In this document: one piece after another, positions 16,068-24,466 of the stretch
How positions within the stretch are numbered: position 1 is the first letter of the stretch
Layout of the letters: each line of letters begins with the position of its first letter
Assembly (NCBI GenBank): GCA_934320655.1
Contig: CAKRFN010000001.1
Span: 1 to 64,000, forward strand
Direction of reading: 5' to 3'
Length of the DNA stretch: 64,000 nucleotides
From: an uncultured Eubacterium sp.
GTDB lineage: Bacteria; Bacillota; Clostridia; Lachnospirales; Lachnospiraceae
Notes under the pieces: model-generated
What the model saw: only the letters and a program-made list of their open reading frames with translations
Told to the model about the DNA's origin: nothing
The model's database searches: none
Position numbers and translations under genes: made by a program

Positions 16068-16589
16068 ATGAGAGTAGAACATGAATTTGAACCGGTGTAT
16101 GATACGCATTCGCAGGTTCTGATCCTAGGGACATTTCCGTCTGTAAAATCAAGAGAAATGTCGTTTTATTATGGTCATCCGCAGAACCGTTTCTGGCGGC
16201 TGATCGCGGCGCTGACCGGGGAGGAAGTGCCAAAACGGGAGGATATTGCCGCGAAAAAGCAGCTCTTACTGCGGCATAAAATCGCGGTGTGGGATGTGAT
16301 CGCAGCCTGTCAGATTACGGGCTCCAGCGACAGCTCGATCCGCGATGTCATACCGAACGACATCGGTGCGCTGCTGCAAAAGACGGACATCACGCATATC
16401 TATGCCAATGGCACCAAAGCGTATGATCTGTACATGAAATACGTGTATGGGCAGACAAACAGAGAGATCATCCGGCTGCCCTCTACAAGTCCTGCAAATG
16501 CTGCGTACAGCTTTGAGCGGCTGTATCAGATCTGGAGGGATGCGTTCAGTGACAGTCAGATTTTTGTTGACAAATCCATAAAAAAATAG
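16068..16589 (+). CDS. DNA-deoxyinosine (hypoxanthine) glycosylase, UDG superfamily
   Basis: The 173-residue protein begins with a Glu-rich strand and then LILGTFPSVKSREMSFYYGH with PQNRFWRLI, the diagnostic segment of the hypoxanthine-DNA glycosylase branch of the uracil-DNA glycosylase superfamily. IYANGTKAYDLY and LPSTSPANAAY supply the other conserved loops. It removes deaminated adenine (hypoxanthine) from DNA to start base excision repair. It is likely translated from the metA transcript (8-base gap) and is followed by a strong terminator. Confidence 0.87.
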   Translation: MRVEHEFEPVYDTHSQVLILGTFPSVKSREMSFYYGHPQNRFWRLIAALTGEEVPKREDIAAKKQLLLRHKIAVWDVIAACQITGSSDSSIRDVIPNDIGALLQKTDITHIYANGTKAYDLYMKYVYGQTNREIIRLPSTSPANAAYSFERLYQIWRDAFSDSQIFVDKSIKK

Positions 16590-16616
16590 TAGCATGACAG
16601 CCATAACAAACATGCG

Positions 16617-16651
16617 ATGAGGCATTCTCGGACGGGAGTGCCTCATTTTTT
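16617..16651 (+). terminator. Intrinsic terminator after the glycosylase gene
   Basis: ATGAGGCATTCTC (16617-16629) pairs with GGGAGTGCCTCAT (16634-16646) around a GGAC loop, followed by TTTTT. Confidence 0.85.
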
Positions 16652-16662
16652 AATTGGACTAG

Positions 16663-16688
16663 GAAGTCCTGCGGACAGGATTCTTTTT
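16663..16688 (+). terminator. Second hairpin with T5 run, abutting the LuxR-type gene
   Basis: GAAGTCCTG (16663-16671, one bulged G) pairs with CAGGATTC (16676-16683), loop CGGA, followed by TTTTT (16684-16688). It ends immediately before an in-frame ATG at 16689. It is either a back-up terminator or a leader attenuator for the regulator gene. Confidence 0.5.
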
Positions 16689-16706
16689 ATGAAGGCGGGT
16701 GATGTT

Positions 16707-17321
16707 ATGAGAGAACTGGAAACGAATGACTGGATGTTTTTGAACCGGATGATTTATAAGATCTATACCGTGGAGGATCTGGACCAGATGCGCAGACAGT
16801 TTCTGGAACAACTGCAGATGCTCGTGGATTTTGACAGCGCAGATTTTTATCTGGCTGCGCCGGGCGGTGAGTATAAGCTGGGAGCGCTGATTCAGCTTCA
16901 TGGAGAGGTCAAGCGGCACGATTCGCTGCAGGTGATACTCGAAAAGGATCATGAGCTGACAGGTGTCGTGACCTTGTACCGGTCGGCTGGAAAAGCGAAT
17001 TTTGAATACAGTGACATGTTTGTGCTCGATGTACTCAAGGATCATCTGGCATACCGGCTGTGGCAGCACCAGAAGGATGCGGATGTGTCGGATCACAAGA
17101 TCACGGTGTCCGAGGCGGTCAGAATGTACGAGCTGACGAGGCGGGAGCATACGGTGCTCAAGCGACTGCTGGCAGGTGAGGACAACGCGCAGATCTGCGA
17201 ACAGCTCATGATCAGCGAGAACACTCTGAAAAAGCATATCCTGAATCTGTACCGGAAACTGGGCATCAAAAATCGTGTGCAGTTGTTCAAAATGATCAGA
17301 GAAAAAGAGAAAAATACTTAA
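16707..17321 (+). CDS. LuxR-type HTH transcriptional regulator
   Basis: The protein has 204 residues from the ATG at 16707, preferred because AAGGCGGG precedes it; the ATG at 16689 is possible. Residues ~1-135 form an unassigned sensor region, possibly GAF-like (beta strands with DFYLAAPGGEYKLG and LTGVVTLYRSAG). The C-terminal LuxR/GerE helix-turn-helix is unmistakable: LTRREHTVLKRLLAGEDNAQ then ICEQLMISENTLKKHILNLY and RKLGIKNRVQLFK. There is no receiver domain, so it is not a classical response regulator. It stands alone between terminators, directly upstream of the PII-pot operon. Confidence 0.85.
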   Translation: MRELETNDWMFLNRMIYKIYTVEDLDQMRRQFLEQLQMLVDFDSADFYLAAPGGEYKLGALIQLHGEVKRHDSLQVILEKDHELTGVVTLYRSAGKANFEYSDMFVLDVLKDHLAYRLWQHQKDADVSDHKITVSEAVRMYELTRREHTVLKRLLAGEDNAQICEQLMISENTLKKHILNLYRKLGIKNRVQLFKMIREKEKNT

Positions 17322-17352
17322 AAAGTAGTAGAAAAGAGGTATTTTCGGGTGA

Positions 17353-17381
17353 TTGTGTAATCCGGGAGAATGGCATATAAT
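17353..17381 (+). promoter_or_regulatory. Sigma-A promoter of the PII-potABCD operon
   Basis: TTGTGT (17353-17358), 17-base spacer, TATAAT (17376-17381). Transcription would begin near 17388, giving an ~80-base leader that contains a terminator-like hairpin. Confidence 0.65.
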
Positions 17382-17415
17382 GCACCTAAATTAAAAAAAG
17401 AGCAAACAAAAAGCG

Positions 17416-17462
17416 AAGGAGCTTACCCTTGGGGGTAGGCTCCTTTCTTTGTTGGAAAGGGG
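17416..17462 (+). promoter_or_regulatory. Leader with alternative hairpins before the PII gene
   Basis: AAGGAGCTTACCC (17416-17428) pairs with GGGTAGGCTCCTT (17433-17445), loop TTGG, followed by TCTTTG: a terminator-like hairpin downstream of the operon promoter. Its 3' arm segment CTCCTTTC (17440-17447) can instead pair with GAAAGGGG (17455-17462), which contains the PII ribosome binding site. The two hairpins exclude each other, so this could be an attenuator or translation switch. Confidence 0.5.
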
Positions 17463-17469
17463 AATGTGT

Positions 17470-17823
17470 ATGAAAGAATTAGTAATGATTATCCGACCGG
17501 AAAAGTTAGAGGCAATGAAAGCGATTATCGATGAAGTGAATTGTGGAGGTATGACGATTTCAACCGTCATGGGCTGCGGCAGCCAGAAAGGATCAATTCC
17601 AGAGACTGGTGTCAATGAGATCCGCGGATTAAAGACAACGATCAACCTGCTCCCGAAGATTCAGGTGAATGTCGTTGTGGCAGACAAAGAGGTAGAGCCG
17701 CTGATTTTGAAGGTTCGTGAGAAATGTGCGACGGATCATGTCGGAGACGGAAAGATCTTTATCAGAAATGTAGAGGATGTTGTCAGAATCAGAACCGGTG
17801 AGAGAGGCAGCAAGGCAATCTAA
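17470..17823 (+). CDS. PII-family signalling protein with altered T-loop
   Basis: The protein has 117 residues from the ATG at 17470. It shows the PII fold markers: KELVMIIRPEKLEAMKAIID at the start, LLPKIQVNVVVADKEVE in the middle and VGDGKIFIRNVEDVVRIRTG with GERG at the end (the ATP-binding C-terminal signature). The T-loop between GCGSQKG and LLPKI reads SIPETGVNEIRGLKTTIN. It lacks the tyrosine uridylylated in GlnB/GlnK and is about five residues longer than in GlnB. No amtB is adjacent; instead potABCD follows after 26 bases. It probably senses 2-oxoglutarate and ATP/ADP and may regulate the polyamine transporter. Confidence 0.85.
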   Translation: MKELVMIIRPEKLEAMKAIIDEVNCGGMTISTVMGCGSQKGSIPETGVNEIRGLKTTINLLPKIQVNVVVADKEVEPLILKVREKCATDHVGDGKIFIRNVEDVVRIRTGERGSKAI

Positions 17824-17849
17824 AACGAAGTATAAAGCGAGGTGATTTC

Positions 17850-18956
17850 ATGGGTTATATCGTTGAAATTAACGGAGTCAACAAAATATATGGAAAAAAT
17901 CATGTCGTAAAAGATCTTGATTTAAAAGTAGAGGAAGGCGAATTCCTCACATTGCTCGGTTCCTCCGGCTGTGGTAAAACGACGACGCTTCGTATGGTAG
18001 CCGGATTTGAAGAGCCGACATCGGGAAGCATTCTCGTGGAGGGAGAGCCGATCGAGGAAAAGGAACCGTTTGAGCGAAATGTCAACACCGTTTTCCAGAG
18101 TTATGCGTTGTTTCCGCACATGACGATTTTTGACAATATCGCATACGGTTTAAAGATCAAAAAAGTGCCGAAGGCAGAGATCAAAACCAGAGTGACCGAG
18201 ATGATGGAGCTCGTCCAGTTGGAAGGCTTCGAAAAGCGATATCCGAGTCAGTTATCCGGTGGACAGAAGCAGCGAGTGGCGATCGCAAGGGCGCTGATTA
18301 ACCGGCCGAAGGTGTTATTGCTCGATGAGCCGCTCGGAGCGCTCGATCTCAAGCTGAGAAAGCAGATGCAGCTCGAACTGAAACGGCTGCAAAGAAAGCT
18401 CAACATTACATTTATCTATGTCACGCACGATCAGGAGGAGGCGCTGACGATGAGCGACCGTATCGCGATCATGCATGACGGCATTCTCGATCAGCTCGGC
18501 ACACCGACTGAGATCTACGAGCAGCCGAAGACAAAGTTTGTAGCGACCTTCATCGGCGAGACAAATATTTTCGACGGATCGATCGCAGAGATGGATGGCA
18601 ACAAGGCATTGATCGCTGTAGAAAATGGATCGATTGCCGGATGCGGAGAGGGTTTCCGGGAAGGAGAGTATATTTCCGTATCTGTCCGGCCGGAAAAAAT
18701 GAAGTTTTCCGATACACCGGTGAAGGATTTTTCCATCCATGCAGTCGTCAAGGATTACATATATGTCGGCTCAGTCATCAAATGTATTGTGCGTTTGTCA
18801 AACGGTAATGAGTTAAAGATCGAGCGTCTGGCGGGCGAGGAGCTGCCGGAGCCGGGTGCGCTGATCTATCCGTACTGGAATCCGGAGGATGCGGTGCTGA
18901 TCCATACGCAGTCGGGCAAGATCTTTGAAGCGATCGAAAATATTACATTCAGTTAG
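17850..18956 (+). CDS. potA: Spermidine/putrescine ABC transporter ATPase
   Basis: The 368-residue protein has Walker A GSSGCGKTTTLRMVAG (~residues 36-51), signature LSGGQKQRVAIARALINRP, Walker B VLLLDEPLGALDLKLR and the switch histidine in FIYVTHDQEEAL. After residue ~235 comes the regulatory TOBE domain (ISVSVRPEKMKF). The family is the PotA/CysA-type importer ATPases. Context fixes the substrate class: potB, potC and a PotD-type lipoprotein follow within 2.9 kb, and agmatine deiminase ends the operon. It energises polyamine uptake at the cytoplasmic membrane. Confidence 0.95.
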   Translation: MGYIVEINGVNKIYGKNHVVKDLDLKVEEGEFLTLLGSSGCGKTTTLRMVAGFEEPTSGSILVEGEPIEEKEPFERNVNTVFQSYALFPHMTIFDNIAYGLKIKKVPKAEIKTRVTEMMELVQLEGFEKRYPSQLSGGQKQRVAIARALINRPKVLLLDEPLGALDLKLRKQMQLELKRLQRKLNITFIYVTHDQEEALTMSDRIAIMHDGILDQLGTPTEIYEQPKTKFVATFIGETNIFDGSIAEMDGNKALIAVENGSIAGCGEGFREGEYISVSVRPEKMKFSDTPVKDFSIHAVVKDYIYVGSVIKCIVRLSNGNELKIERLAGEELPEPGALIYPYWNPEDAVLIHTQSGKIFEAIENITFS

Positions 18957-18967
18957 GGGGCGGTCAT

Positions 18968-19846
18968 ATGGAAAAAGCGCACGCAAAGCATCAGTGGCGG
19001 TCGAATACATTGCCGGCGCTGCTCACGGTAGGACCGGTAACGCTGGTACTCGTCCTGCTTGTTGCGATCCCTTTGATCTATGTAGTCGTCATGAGCTTTT
19101 GCTCGATCGACCAGTATTATAATGTACAGATGCAGTTCACACTTGATAACTATAAGCGTCTGGTCAGTGCCAATTATCTGAAGATCTATGCACAGTCGAT
19201 CATGATTGCGTTTGTAACGACGCTGCTGTGTATTCTGATCGGATATCCGTTTTCCTATATCATAGCCAGAACACACAGCAAGCGCAAAAAGCTGTTTTAT
19301 ATGCTGGTCATCATCCCGTTCTGGACAAATTCACTGATCCGTATTTACGGATGGCGGACGTTCTTGGGTACAAACGGATGGCTCAATACGGCATTGCAGT
19401 TTCTACATCTGACGAAGGAACCGCTGGATCTGTTATACAAACAGGGAACGACGGTACTCGGTATGGTTTACTGCCTGATTCCGTTTATGATCCTGCCGTT
19501 ATATACGGCGATTGAAAAGCTGGACGGCAGTCTATTGGAGGCATCGGCGGATCTCGGGGCAAAACCTGCGCTTACATTTGTGAAGGTGATTCTGCCGCTC
19601 ACATCCAGTGGTATTTTTTCCGGAAGTATCATGGTATTTATTCCGTGTCTCGGTTATTTCTTTGTATCCGATATTCTCGGCGGAGGTAATTCGGATGTGA
19701 TCGGAAATCTGATTGAACGTCAGTTCCAGAGCGGTAACAACTGGCCGCTCGGCGCAGCACTCTCTATCATACTGATCGTGATTACGCTTATACTGGTGAA
19801 GCTGTATCAGCGGATGGGCGGAGACATGGATAGTCTCGGCGTATAA
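18968..19846 (+). CDS. potB: Spermidine/putrescine ABC transporter permease PotB
   Basis: The 292-residue protein has six predicted transmembrane helices. The first begins at ~residue 19 (TLVLVLLVAIPLIYVVVMSF). The permease coupling loop with EASADLGAKPALTFVKVILP (~residues 194-213) fits the EAA motif that docks on the ATPase. Position between potA (11-base gap) and potC supports PotB. Together with PotC it forms the membrane channel. Confidence 0.93.
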   Translation: MEKAHAKHQWRSNTLPALLTVGPVTLVLVLLVAIPLIYVVVMSFCSIDQYYNVQMQFTLDNYKRLVSANYLKIYAQSIMIAFVTTLLCILIGYPFSYIIARTHSKRKKLFYMLVIIPFWTNSLIRIYGWRTFLGTNGWLNTALQFLHLTKEPLDLLYKQGTTVLGMVYCLIPFMILPLYTAIEKLDGSLLEASADLGAKPALTFVKVILPLTSSGIFSGSIMVFIPCLGYFFVSDILGGGNSDVIGNLIERQFQSGNNWPLGAALSIILIVITLILVKLYQRMGGDMDSLGV

Positions 19847-19873
19847 AATATTTAGGGAAAAGGATGTGATAGG

Positions 19874-20680
19874 ATGAGCAGAAACAGCAGAAAAAAGGCA
19901 AAAAAAGGGCTTAGCGGAGTGTTCTGCGCACTGGTGTATATCTTCCTGTTTTTACCGATCTCCGTGATCGTTGTAAACTCCACAAATGCTACGACATCCA
20001 AGCCGTATCTCTCGTGGAAGGGATTTACGCTGGACTGGTATGTAAAGCTGTTTGACAATACATCGCTTTTGCAGGCATTTGGAAATACGATGGTGATCGC
20101 GGTGGTGAGCACGCTGCTCGCGACGATCATCGGCACGATCGGTGCGGTCGGTATTTACCGGTATCATTTTCGCGGAAAAAGTATCATCAACGGACTTTTG
20201 TATATTCCGGTCGTCATACCGGAGATCGTGCTTGGTATCTCGCTGCTGACGATCTTTTCAAAGGTCAATATCCCGCGCGGTATGCTGACACTGATACTGG
20301 CGCATGTGACATTTTCGGTTCCGTTTGTCATATTTAACGTGCGGGCAAGGCTCAGCGGCTATGACAAGTCGATCGAGGAGGCGAGTATGGACCTCGGGGC
20401 GAACCGGCTGACGACATTCCTGCGGATCACCCTGCCGGTGCTTGCGCCGGGTATCGCGGGCGGTGCACTGTTAGCATTTACACTGTCGATCGATGATGTG
20501 ATTATCAGCTATTTCGTAAACGGACAGACAAAGACCTATCCGCTCAAGGTAATGGAAAGTATTAAAAGCGGTGTCGCACCTGATGTCAATGCATTGTCGA
20601 CACTGATTCTGATCGCGACGATCCTTTTAGTCGTATTGACACAGAGTGGTATTTTTTCAAAAAATAAAGAACATTCATAA
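19874..20680 (+). CDS. potC: Spermidine/putrescine ABC transporter permease PotC
   Basis: The 268-residue protein has a basic N-terminus (SRNSRKKAKKG) and six membrane helices, first FCALVYIFLFLPISVIVVNS. The EAA coupling loop EEASMDLGANRLTTFLRITL is at ~residues 169-188, and FTLSIDDVIISYFVNGQ is the typical PotC segment after it. It is the second permease of the transporter. The next gene (potD) begins 28 bases after its stop. Confidence 0.93.
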   Translation: MSRNSRKKAKKGLSGVFCALVYIFLFLPISVIVVNSTNATTSKPYLSWKGFTLDWYVKLFDNTSLLQAFGNTMVIAVVSTLLATIIGTIGAVGIYRYHFRGKSIINGLLYIPVVIPEIVLGISLLTIFSKVNIPRGMLTLILAHVTFSVPFVIFNVRARLSGYDKSIEEASMDLGANRLTTFLRITLPVLAPGIAGGALLAFTLSIDDVIISYFVNGQTKTYPLKVMESIKSGVAPDVNALSTLILIATILLVVLTQSGIFSKNKEHS

Positions 20681-20708
20681 AATTTTTATTTTGAGGGAGG
20701 AATGGAAT

Positions 20709-21764
20709 ATGAAAAAGAAAATCATGAGTATGGCATTAGCAGCAGTATTGGCAGGTTCCATGTTAGGTGGATGCGGTTCTTCGTCTGACACTGCATCCGC
20801 AGGTGAGCTGAACATCTTTATATGGACGGAATATGTCTCACAGGAAGCAATCGATGCATTTGAAAAGGACACCGGAATCAAGGTCAATGTCTCTACTTAT
20901 TCATCCAATGAGGATATGATTGCAAAGGTAAAATCAGAGTCCGAGGGAACCTATGATATTATCCAGCCGAGTGATTATGCGGTGGAACAGCTCTCCGGAC
21001 AGGGTATGCTGGAAGAACTTGACAAAGAGAAACTGACGAACCTCGGAAATATCGGTGAATCTTATCTTGATCCGTCTTATGATCCGGGCAACGTTTATTC
21101 TGTACCTTATCAGGGTGGTGTGGCAGCGATCGCGGTCAATACATCGAAGGTAGATAAGGAGATCACAAGTTATGGCGATCTGTTTGATCCGTCATTGTCG
21201 GGACAGCTCGTGGTGCTGGATGACTACCGTGCGGTGATCGGTATGACAGAGCGCAGCATGGGGCTGAGCATGAATGAGACCGATCCGGGTACATTATCCG
21301 GTGTGGAGGAAAAACTGCTCACCTTAAAGGACAATATCGCGCTGTACGATTCAGACAGTCCGAAGTCTGCAATGATTTCCGGTGACTGTTCCGTCGGCTA
21401 TATGTGGAGTGCTGAGGCGGCATTGGCAATGGAAGAGAATGCGGATATCCAGATCGTATATCCGAGTGAGGGAGCCTATGTATTTATGGATAACTGGGCG
21501 ATTCCCAAGGGAGCAAAACACTACGATGCAGCGATGGAGTTTATCAATTATATGCTGAGTGTCGATGCGGCAAAGATGAATATCGAGGAGTTCCCGTATC
21601 TGTCAGCAAACAGCAAGGCAGTAGAGGCAATGGGTGAGGAATACAGCTCAAATGAGGCAAAGAATCCTCCGGCAGAGGTTATCGCGGCAGGCGAATATGT
21701 ATCAAATCTGGATACCGATACACTGGCAATCTATGATGAGATGTGGACAAAGTTAAAAGAGTAA
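20709..21764 (+). CDS. potD: Spermidine/putrescine-binding lipoprotein PotD
   Basis: The protein has 351 residues from the ATG at 20709 (GAGGGAGGAATGGAAT upstream); the longer open frame upstream overlaps potC and is rejected. It has a lipoprotein signal with lipobox MLGGC (Cys near residue 21). The mature domain begins ELNIFIWTEYVSQEAIDAFE, the standard first strand of PotD/PotF receptors, with YDIIQPSDYAVEQL and VPYQGGVAAIAVNT following. It captures polyamine outside the membrane and hands it to PotBC. The lipid anchor would be added by Lgt, encoded at 28344. Confidence 0.95.
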   Translation: MKKKIMSMALAAVLAGSMLGGCGSSSDTASAGELNIFIWTEYVSQEAIDAFEKDTGIKVNVSTYSSNEDMIAKVKSESEGTYDIIQPSDYAVEQLSGQGMLEELDKEKLTNLGNIGESYLDPSYDPGNVYSVPYQGGVAAIAVNTSKVDKEITSYGDLFDPSLSGQLVVLDDYRAVIGMTERSMGLSMNETDPGTLSGVEEKLLTLKDNIALYDSDSPKSAMISGDCSVGYMWSAEAALAMEENADIQIVYPSEGAYVFMDNWAIPKGAKHYDAAMEFINYMLSVDAAKMNIEEFPYLSANSKAVEAMGEEYSSNEAKNPPAEVIAAGEYVSNLDTDTLAIYDEMWTKLKE

Positions 21765-21809
21765 TCACGGTCGAATCAGACGATAAAAAGTAAGAAAGGA
21801 GCCGGGCAC

Positions 21810-22922
21810 ATGGCAGAACGGATCACAGGCAGCACGCCGTCGGAGGATGGCTATTATATGCCGGCAGAATATGAACCACAGGAAAAAATATGGATGATCT
21901 GGCCAAAGCGCCCGGACAACTGGCGCGATCAGGCGCGGCCCGCGCAGCGGGCATACGCAGATGTGGCGGCAGCAATCAGCAGGTTTACACCTGTGACGAT
22001 GCTCGCGGCAGCGGACGCATACGAGTCCTGCCGGGCGATGCTGCCGGAGCGCATCCGCGTCGTGGAACTGCCATCCGATGATGCATGGTGCAGAGACTGC
22101 GGACCGACCTTCCTCGTGGATGGTCATGGCGGGCTGCGTGCCTGTGACTGGAGATTTAACGCATGGGGCGGCTTGGTTGACGGATTGTATGCGTCGTGGG
22201 AGCAGGATGATGCGGTTGCACGCAGAATCTGTGAGCTGGAGGACGTCGATTATTACAGTCTGGATGATTTTGTGCTGGAGGGCGGCTCGTTTCATGTGGA
22301 CGGAGAGGGAACGGTGCTCACGACCGAGATGTGCCTGCTGAGCAAGGGCAGAAATCCGCATCTGACGAAAGCCGAGATCGAGCAGTATTTGTTAGATTAT
22401 CTTGGATGCAGCAAGGTTCTCTGGCTGCCGGACGGTATCGATCCGGAGGAAACAAACGGGCATGTGGATGATGTCGCCTGCTTTATCCGTCCCGGAGAAG
22501 TCGCGTGCATTGATGTGGAGGATCCAGACAGTCCGTTTTATGTGGCAGCACAGTCGGCGCAGCGGATACTCGCGCAGGCAACAGATGCGAAGGGCAGGAG
22601 GCTTAAAGTGCATAAGCTGTGCATGACTGCACAGCCGGTGCGCTTACAGGGCGCAGAGACGATCGTGCAGACACCGGGATCTGCAAAGCGTGAAAACGGC
22701 GATCTGTGTATCGCCTCCTATCTGAATTTTCTCATCACAAATCGAGGCGTGATCGTTCCGCAGTATGACGATGAAAATGATGCGCTGGCGTTAGCGCAGA
22801 TCCGGCAGATGTTTCCGGAGCGGGAAGTCGTCGGTGTGCATACGCGGGAGATTGTATACGGAGGTGGAAATATCCACTGTATCACACAGCAGCAGCCGGA
22901 TGTGGGTGGGCGCAGATCATGA
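21810..22922 (+). CDS. aguA: Agmatine deiminase
   Basis: The 370-residue protein has the usual family length. The nucleophile is Cys357 in GGGNIHCITQQQP, the same position as in characterised agmatine deiminases. Other conserved parts are IWMIWPKRPDNWRD, DAWCRDCGPTFLVD and ETNGHVDDVACFI with the catalytic His. It converts agmatine to N-carbamoylputrescine and ammonia in the cytoplasm. Placed after potABCD, it suggests that imported agmatine is used as a nitrogen source or for putrescine synthesis. Putrescine carbamoyltransferase and carbamate kinase, needed for ATP gain, are not nearby. Confidence 0.95.
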   Translation: MAERITGSTPSEDGYYMPAEYEPQEKIWMIWPKRPDNWRDQARPAQRAYADVAAAISRFTPVTMLAAADAYESCRAMLPERIRVVELPSDDAWCRDCGPTFLVDGHGGLRACDWRFNAWGGLVDGLYASWEQDDAVARRICELEDVDYYSLDDFVLEGGSFHVDGEGTVLTTEMCLLSKGRNPHLTKAEIEQYLLDYLGCSKVLWLPDGIDPEETNGHVDDVACFIRPGEVACIDVEDPDSPFYVAAQSAQRILAQATDAKGRRLKVHKLCMTAQPVRLQGAETIVQTPGSAKRENGDLCIASYLNFLITNRGVIVPQYDDENDALALAQIRQMFPEREVVGVHTREIVYGGGNIHCITQQQPDVGGRRS

Positions 22923-22934
22923 ATATCGAACCGT

Positions 22935-22962
22935 AAAAAAGAGGTCATCAGACCTCTTTTTT
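22935..22962 (+). terminator. Bidirectional intrinsic terminator after aguA
   Basis: AAAAAAGAGGTC (22935-22946) and GACCTCTTTTTT (22951-22962) pair perfectly around ATCA. The A and T runs allow termination on either strand. Confidence 0.9.
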
Positions 22963-22982
22963 CCTCGTCCCGACATCTGAGC

Positions 22983-23011
22983 TTGCCACACATCAGGGAA
23001 AATGTTACACT
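22983..23011 (+). promoter_or_regulatory. Sigma-A promoter of the NSS transporter
   Basis: TTGCCA (22983-22988), 17-base spacer, TACACT (23006-23011). The leader to the ATG at 23052 is short and has the ribosome binding site ACGGAGGA. Confidence 0.6.
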
Positions 23012-23051
23012 TAATCGTTGGAACTACAAGTGTAAAAACGGAGGATTAGTA

Positions 23052-24407
23052 ATGAAACGTGAATCTTTTAAATCCCGGCTCGGATTTTTGCTCGTGAGTG
23101 CGGGATGTGCGATCGGAATCGGAAACGTATGGCGTTTTCCCTATGTGGTGGGACAAAACGGTGGCGGCTTGTTTGTACTGTTTTACCTGATATTCCTTGT
23201 GGCAATGGGACTTCCCGTGCTTACGATGGAGCTGGCAGTCGGACGCGCCAGCCGCAAAAGTGCGGTGCAGGCATACGAGACGTTGGAAAAGCCGGGCAGC
23301 AAATGGCACCTGCATGGCTGGGTGGCGATTTTTGGCTGCTATGTGCTGATGATGTATTACACGACAGTTTCCGGCTGGATGCTGACTTATTTTTATAAGT
23401 TTCTGACAGGAACCTTTCAGGCAGGAATGGATGCCGATACGGTGGGATCGGTGTTCACGGAGCTGCTGGCAGACCCGATACAGATGGGATTCTGGATGGT
23501 TGTGACTGTGCTTGCGGGATTTCTCGTGTGCAGCCGGGGGCTTCAGAATGGACTGGAAAAAGTCAGCAAGATTATGATGAGCGCTCTGCTTGTATTGATC
23601 ATTGTACTTGCGGTTCACAGCTTTACGCTGTCCGGCGCCGGAGCGGGTGTTTCGTTTTATCTCGTGCCGAACGTGGATACCGTGCGCGAGGTCGGGCTTG
23701 GCAATGTGATCGCAGCCGCGATGAACCAGTCATTTTTCACGCTGAGTCTCGGCGTTGCGGCGATGGAGATTTTCGGCAGCTATATGGACAGGGAACATTC
23801 ACTGGCAGGGGAAGGCGCGCGGATCTGTGCGCTGGATACGTTCGTGGCGATCATGTCAGGACTGATCATTTTTCCGGCATGCTTCAGCTACGGTGTGGAA
23901 GTCACTGCGGGTCCGAAGCTGATTTTTGTCACGCTGCCGAATGTATTTGTCAATATGGAGGGCGGCAGACTGTGGGGCTCACTGTTTTTCCTGTTTATGA
24001 CGTTTGCGAGCTTTTCTACGATCATCGCGGTATTTGAAAATATTATGTCGTTTTGCATGGATACGTTTGGCTGGAGCAGAAATAAGACGGCGCTTATCAA
24101 CTGTGTTATCATCCTGATCGCGAGCCTGCCGTGCGTGCTCGGCTATAACGTGTGGAGTGATCTGCATCTGATCGGCGGCCGTGATGTGCTCGACAGCGAG
24201 GATTTCATTGTAAGTAACCTGTTGCTCCCGATCGGTTCGCTGATCTATCTGCTGTTTTGTGTGACGAAATTCGGATGGGGCTTTGACCGTTATATTGAGG
24301 AGGCAAATACCGGATCGGGTCTGAAAATGGCAAAGTGGCTCAAGCCGTATTTCCAGTTTGTTTTGCCACTGCTGATTTTGATTATTCTCATTCAGGGATT
24401 AGTGTAG
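23052..24407 (+). CDS. Neurotransmitter:sodium symporter (NSS/SNF) family transporter
   Basis: The protein has 451 residues from the ATG at 23052. The N-terminus SRLGFLLVSAGCAIGIGNVW then RFPYVVGQNGGG is the NSS signature: unwound helix 1 with the Na and substrate site, as in LeuT and TnaT. About 11-12 membrane helices follow; the second signature is in LPVLTMELAVGRAS. Bacterial members carry amino acids such as tryptophan, leucine or tyrosine with sodium. Substrate is not predictable here. It is a single gene with its own promoter and a hairpin after the stop. Confidence 0.93.
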   Translation: MKRESFKSRLGFLLVSAGCAIGIGNVWRFPYVVGQNGGGLFVLFYLIFLVAMGLPVLTMELAVGRASRKSAVQAYETLEKPGSKWHLHGWVAIFGCYVLMMYYTTVSGWMLTYFYKFLTGTFQAGMDADTVGSVFTELLADPIQMGFWMVVTVLAGFLVCSRGLQNGLEKVSKIMMSALLVLIIVLAVHSFTLSGAGAGVSFYLVPNVDTVREVGLGNVIAAAMNQSFFTLSLGVAAMEIFGSYMDREHSLAGEGARICALDTFVAIMSGLIIFPACFSYGVEVTAGPKLIFVTLPNVFVNMEGGRLWGSLFFLFMTFASFSTIIAVFENIMSFCMDTFGWSRNKTALINCVIILIASLPCVLGYNVWSDLHLIGGRDVLDSEDFIVSNLLLPIGSLIYLLFCVTKFGWGFDRYIEEANTGSGLKMAKWLKPYFQFVLPLLILIILIQGLV

Positions 24408-24427
24408 GCGCACACCCGTGCAGAGCG

Positions 24428-24460
24428 TTTTGTGTGATAGGAATTTCCTGTCACACAAAA
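24428..24460 (+). terminator. Hairpin after the NSS gene
   Basis: TTTTGTGTGA (24428-24437) pairs with TCACACAAAA (24451-24460), with a further AGGAA/TTCCT pairing inside. It works as a bidirectional hairpin but lacks a T tract on the + strand. Confidence 0.55.
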
Positions 24461-24466
24461 AAGAAA

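Noticed and set aside
17368..17388. Sigma-54 promoter (TGGCATATAATGCA) before the PII gene
   Set aside because: GG and GC are 8 rather than 10 bases apart; the same bases form a good sigma-A -10 with a -35 at 17 bases.
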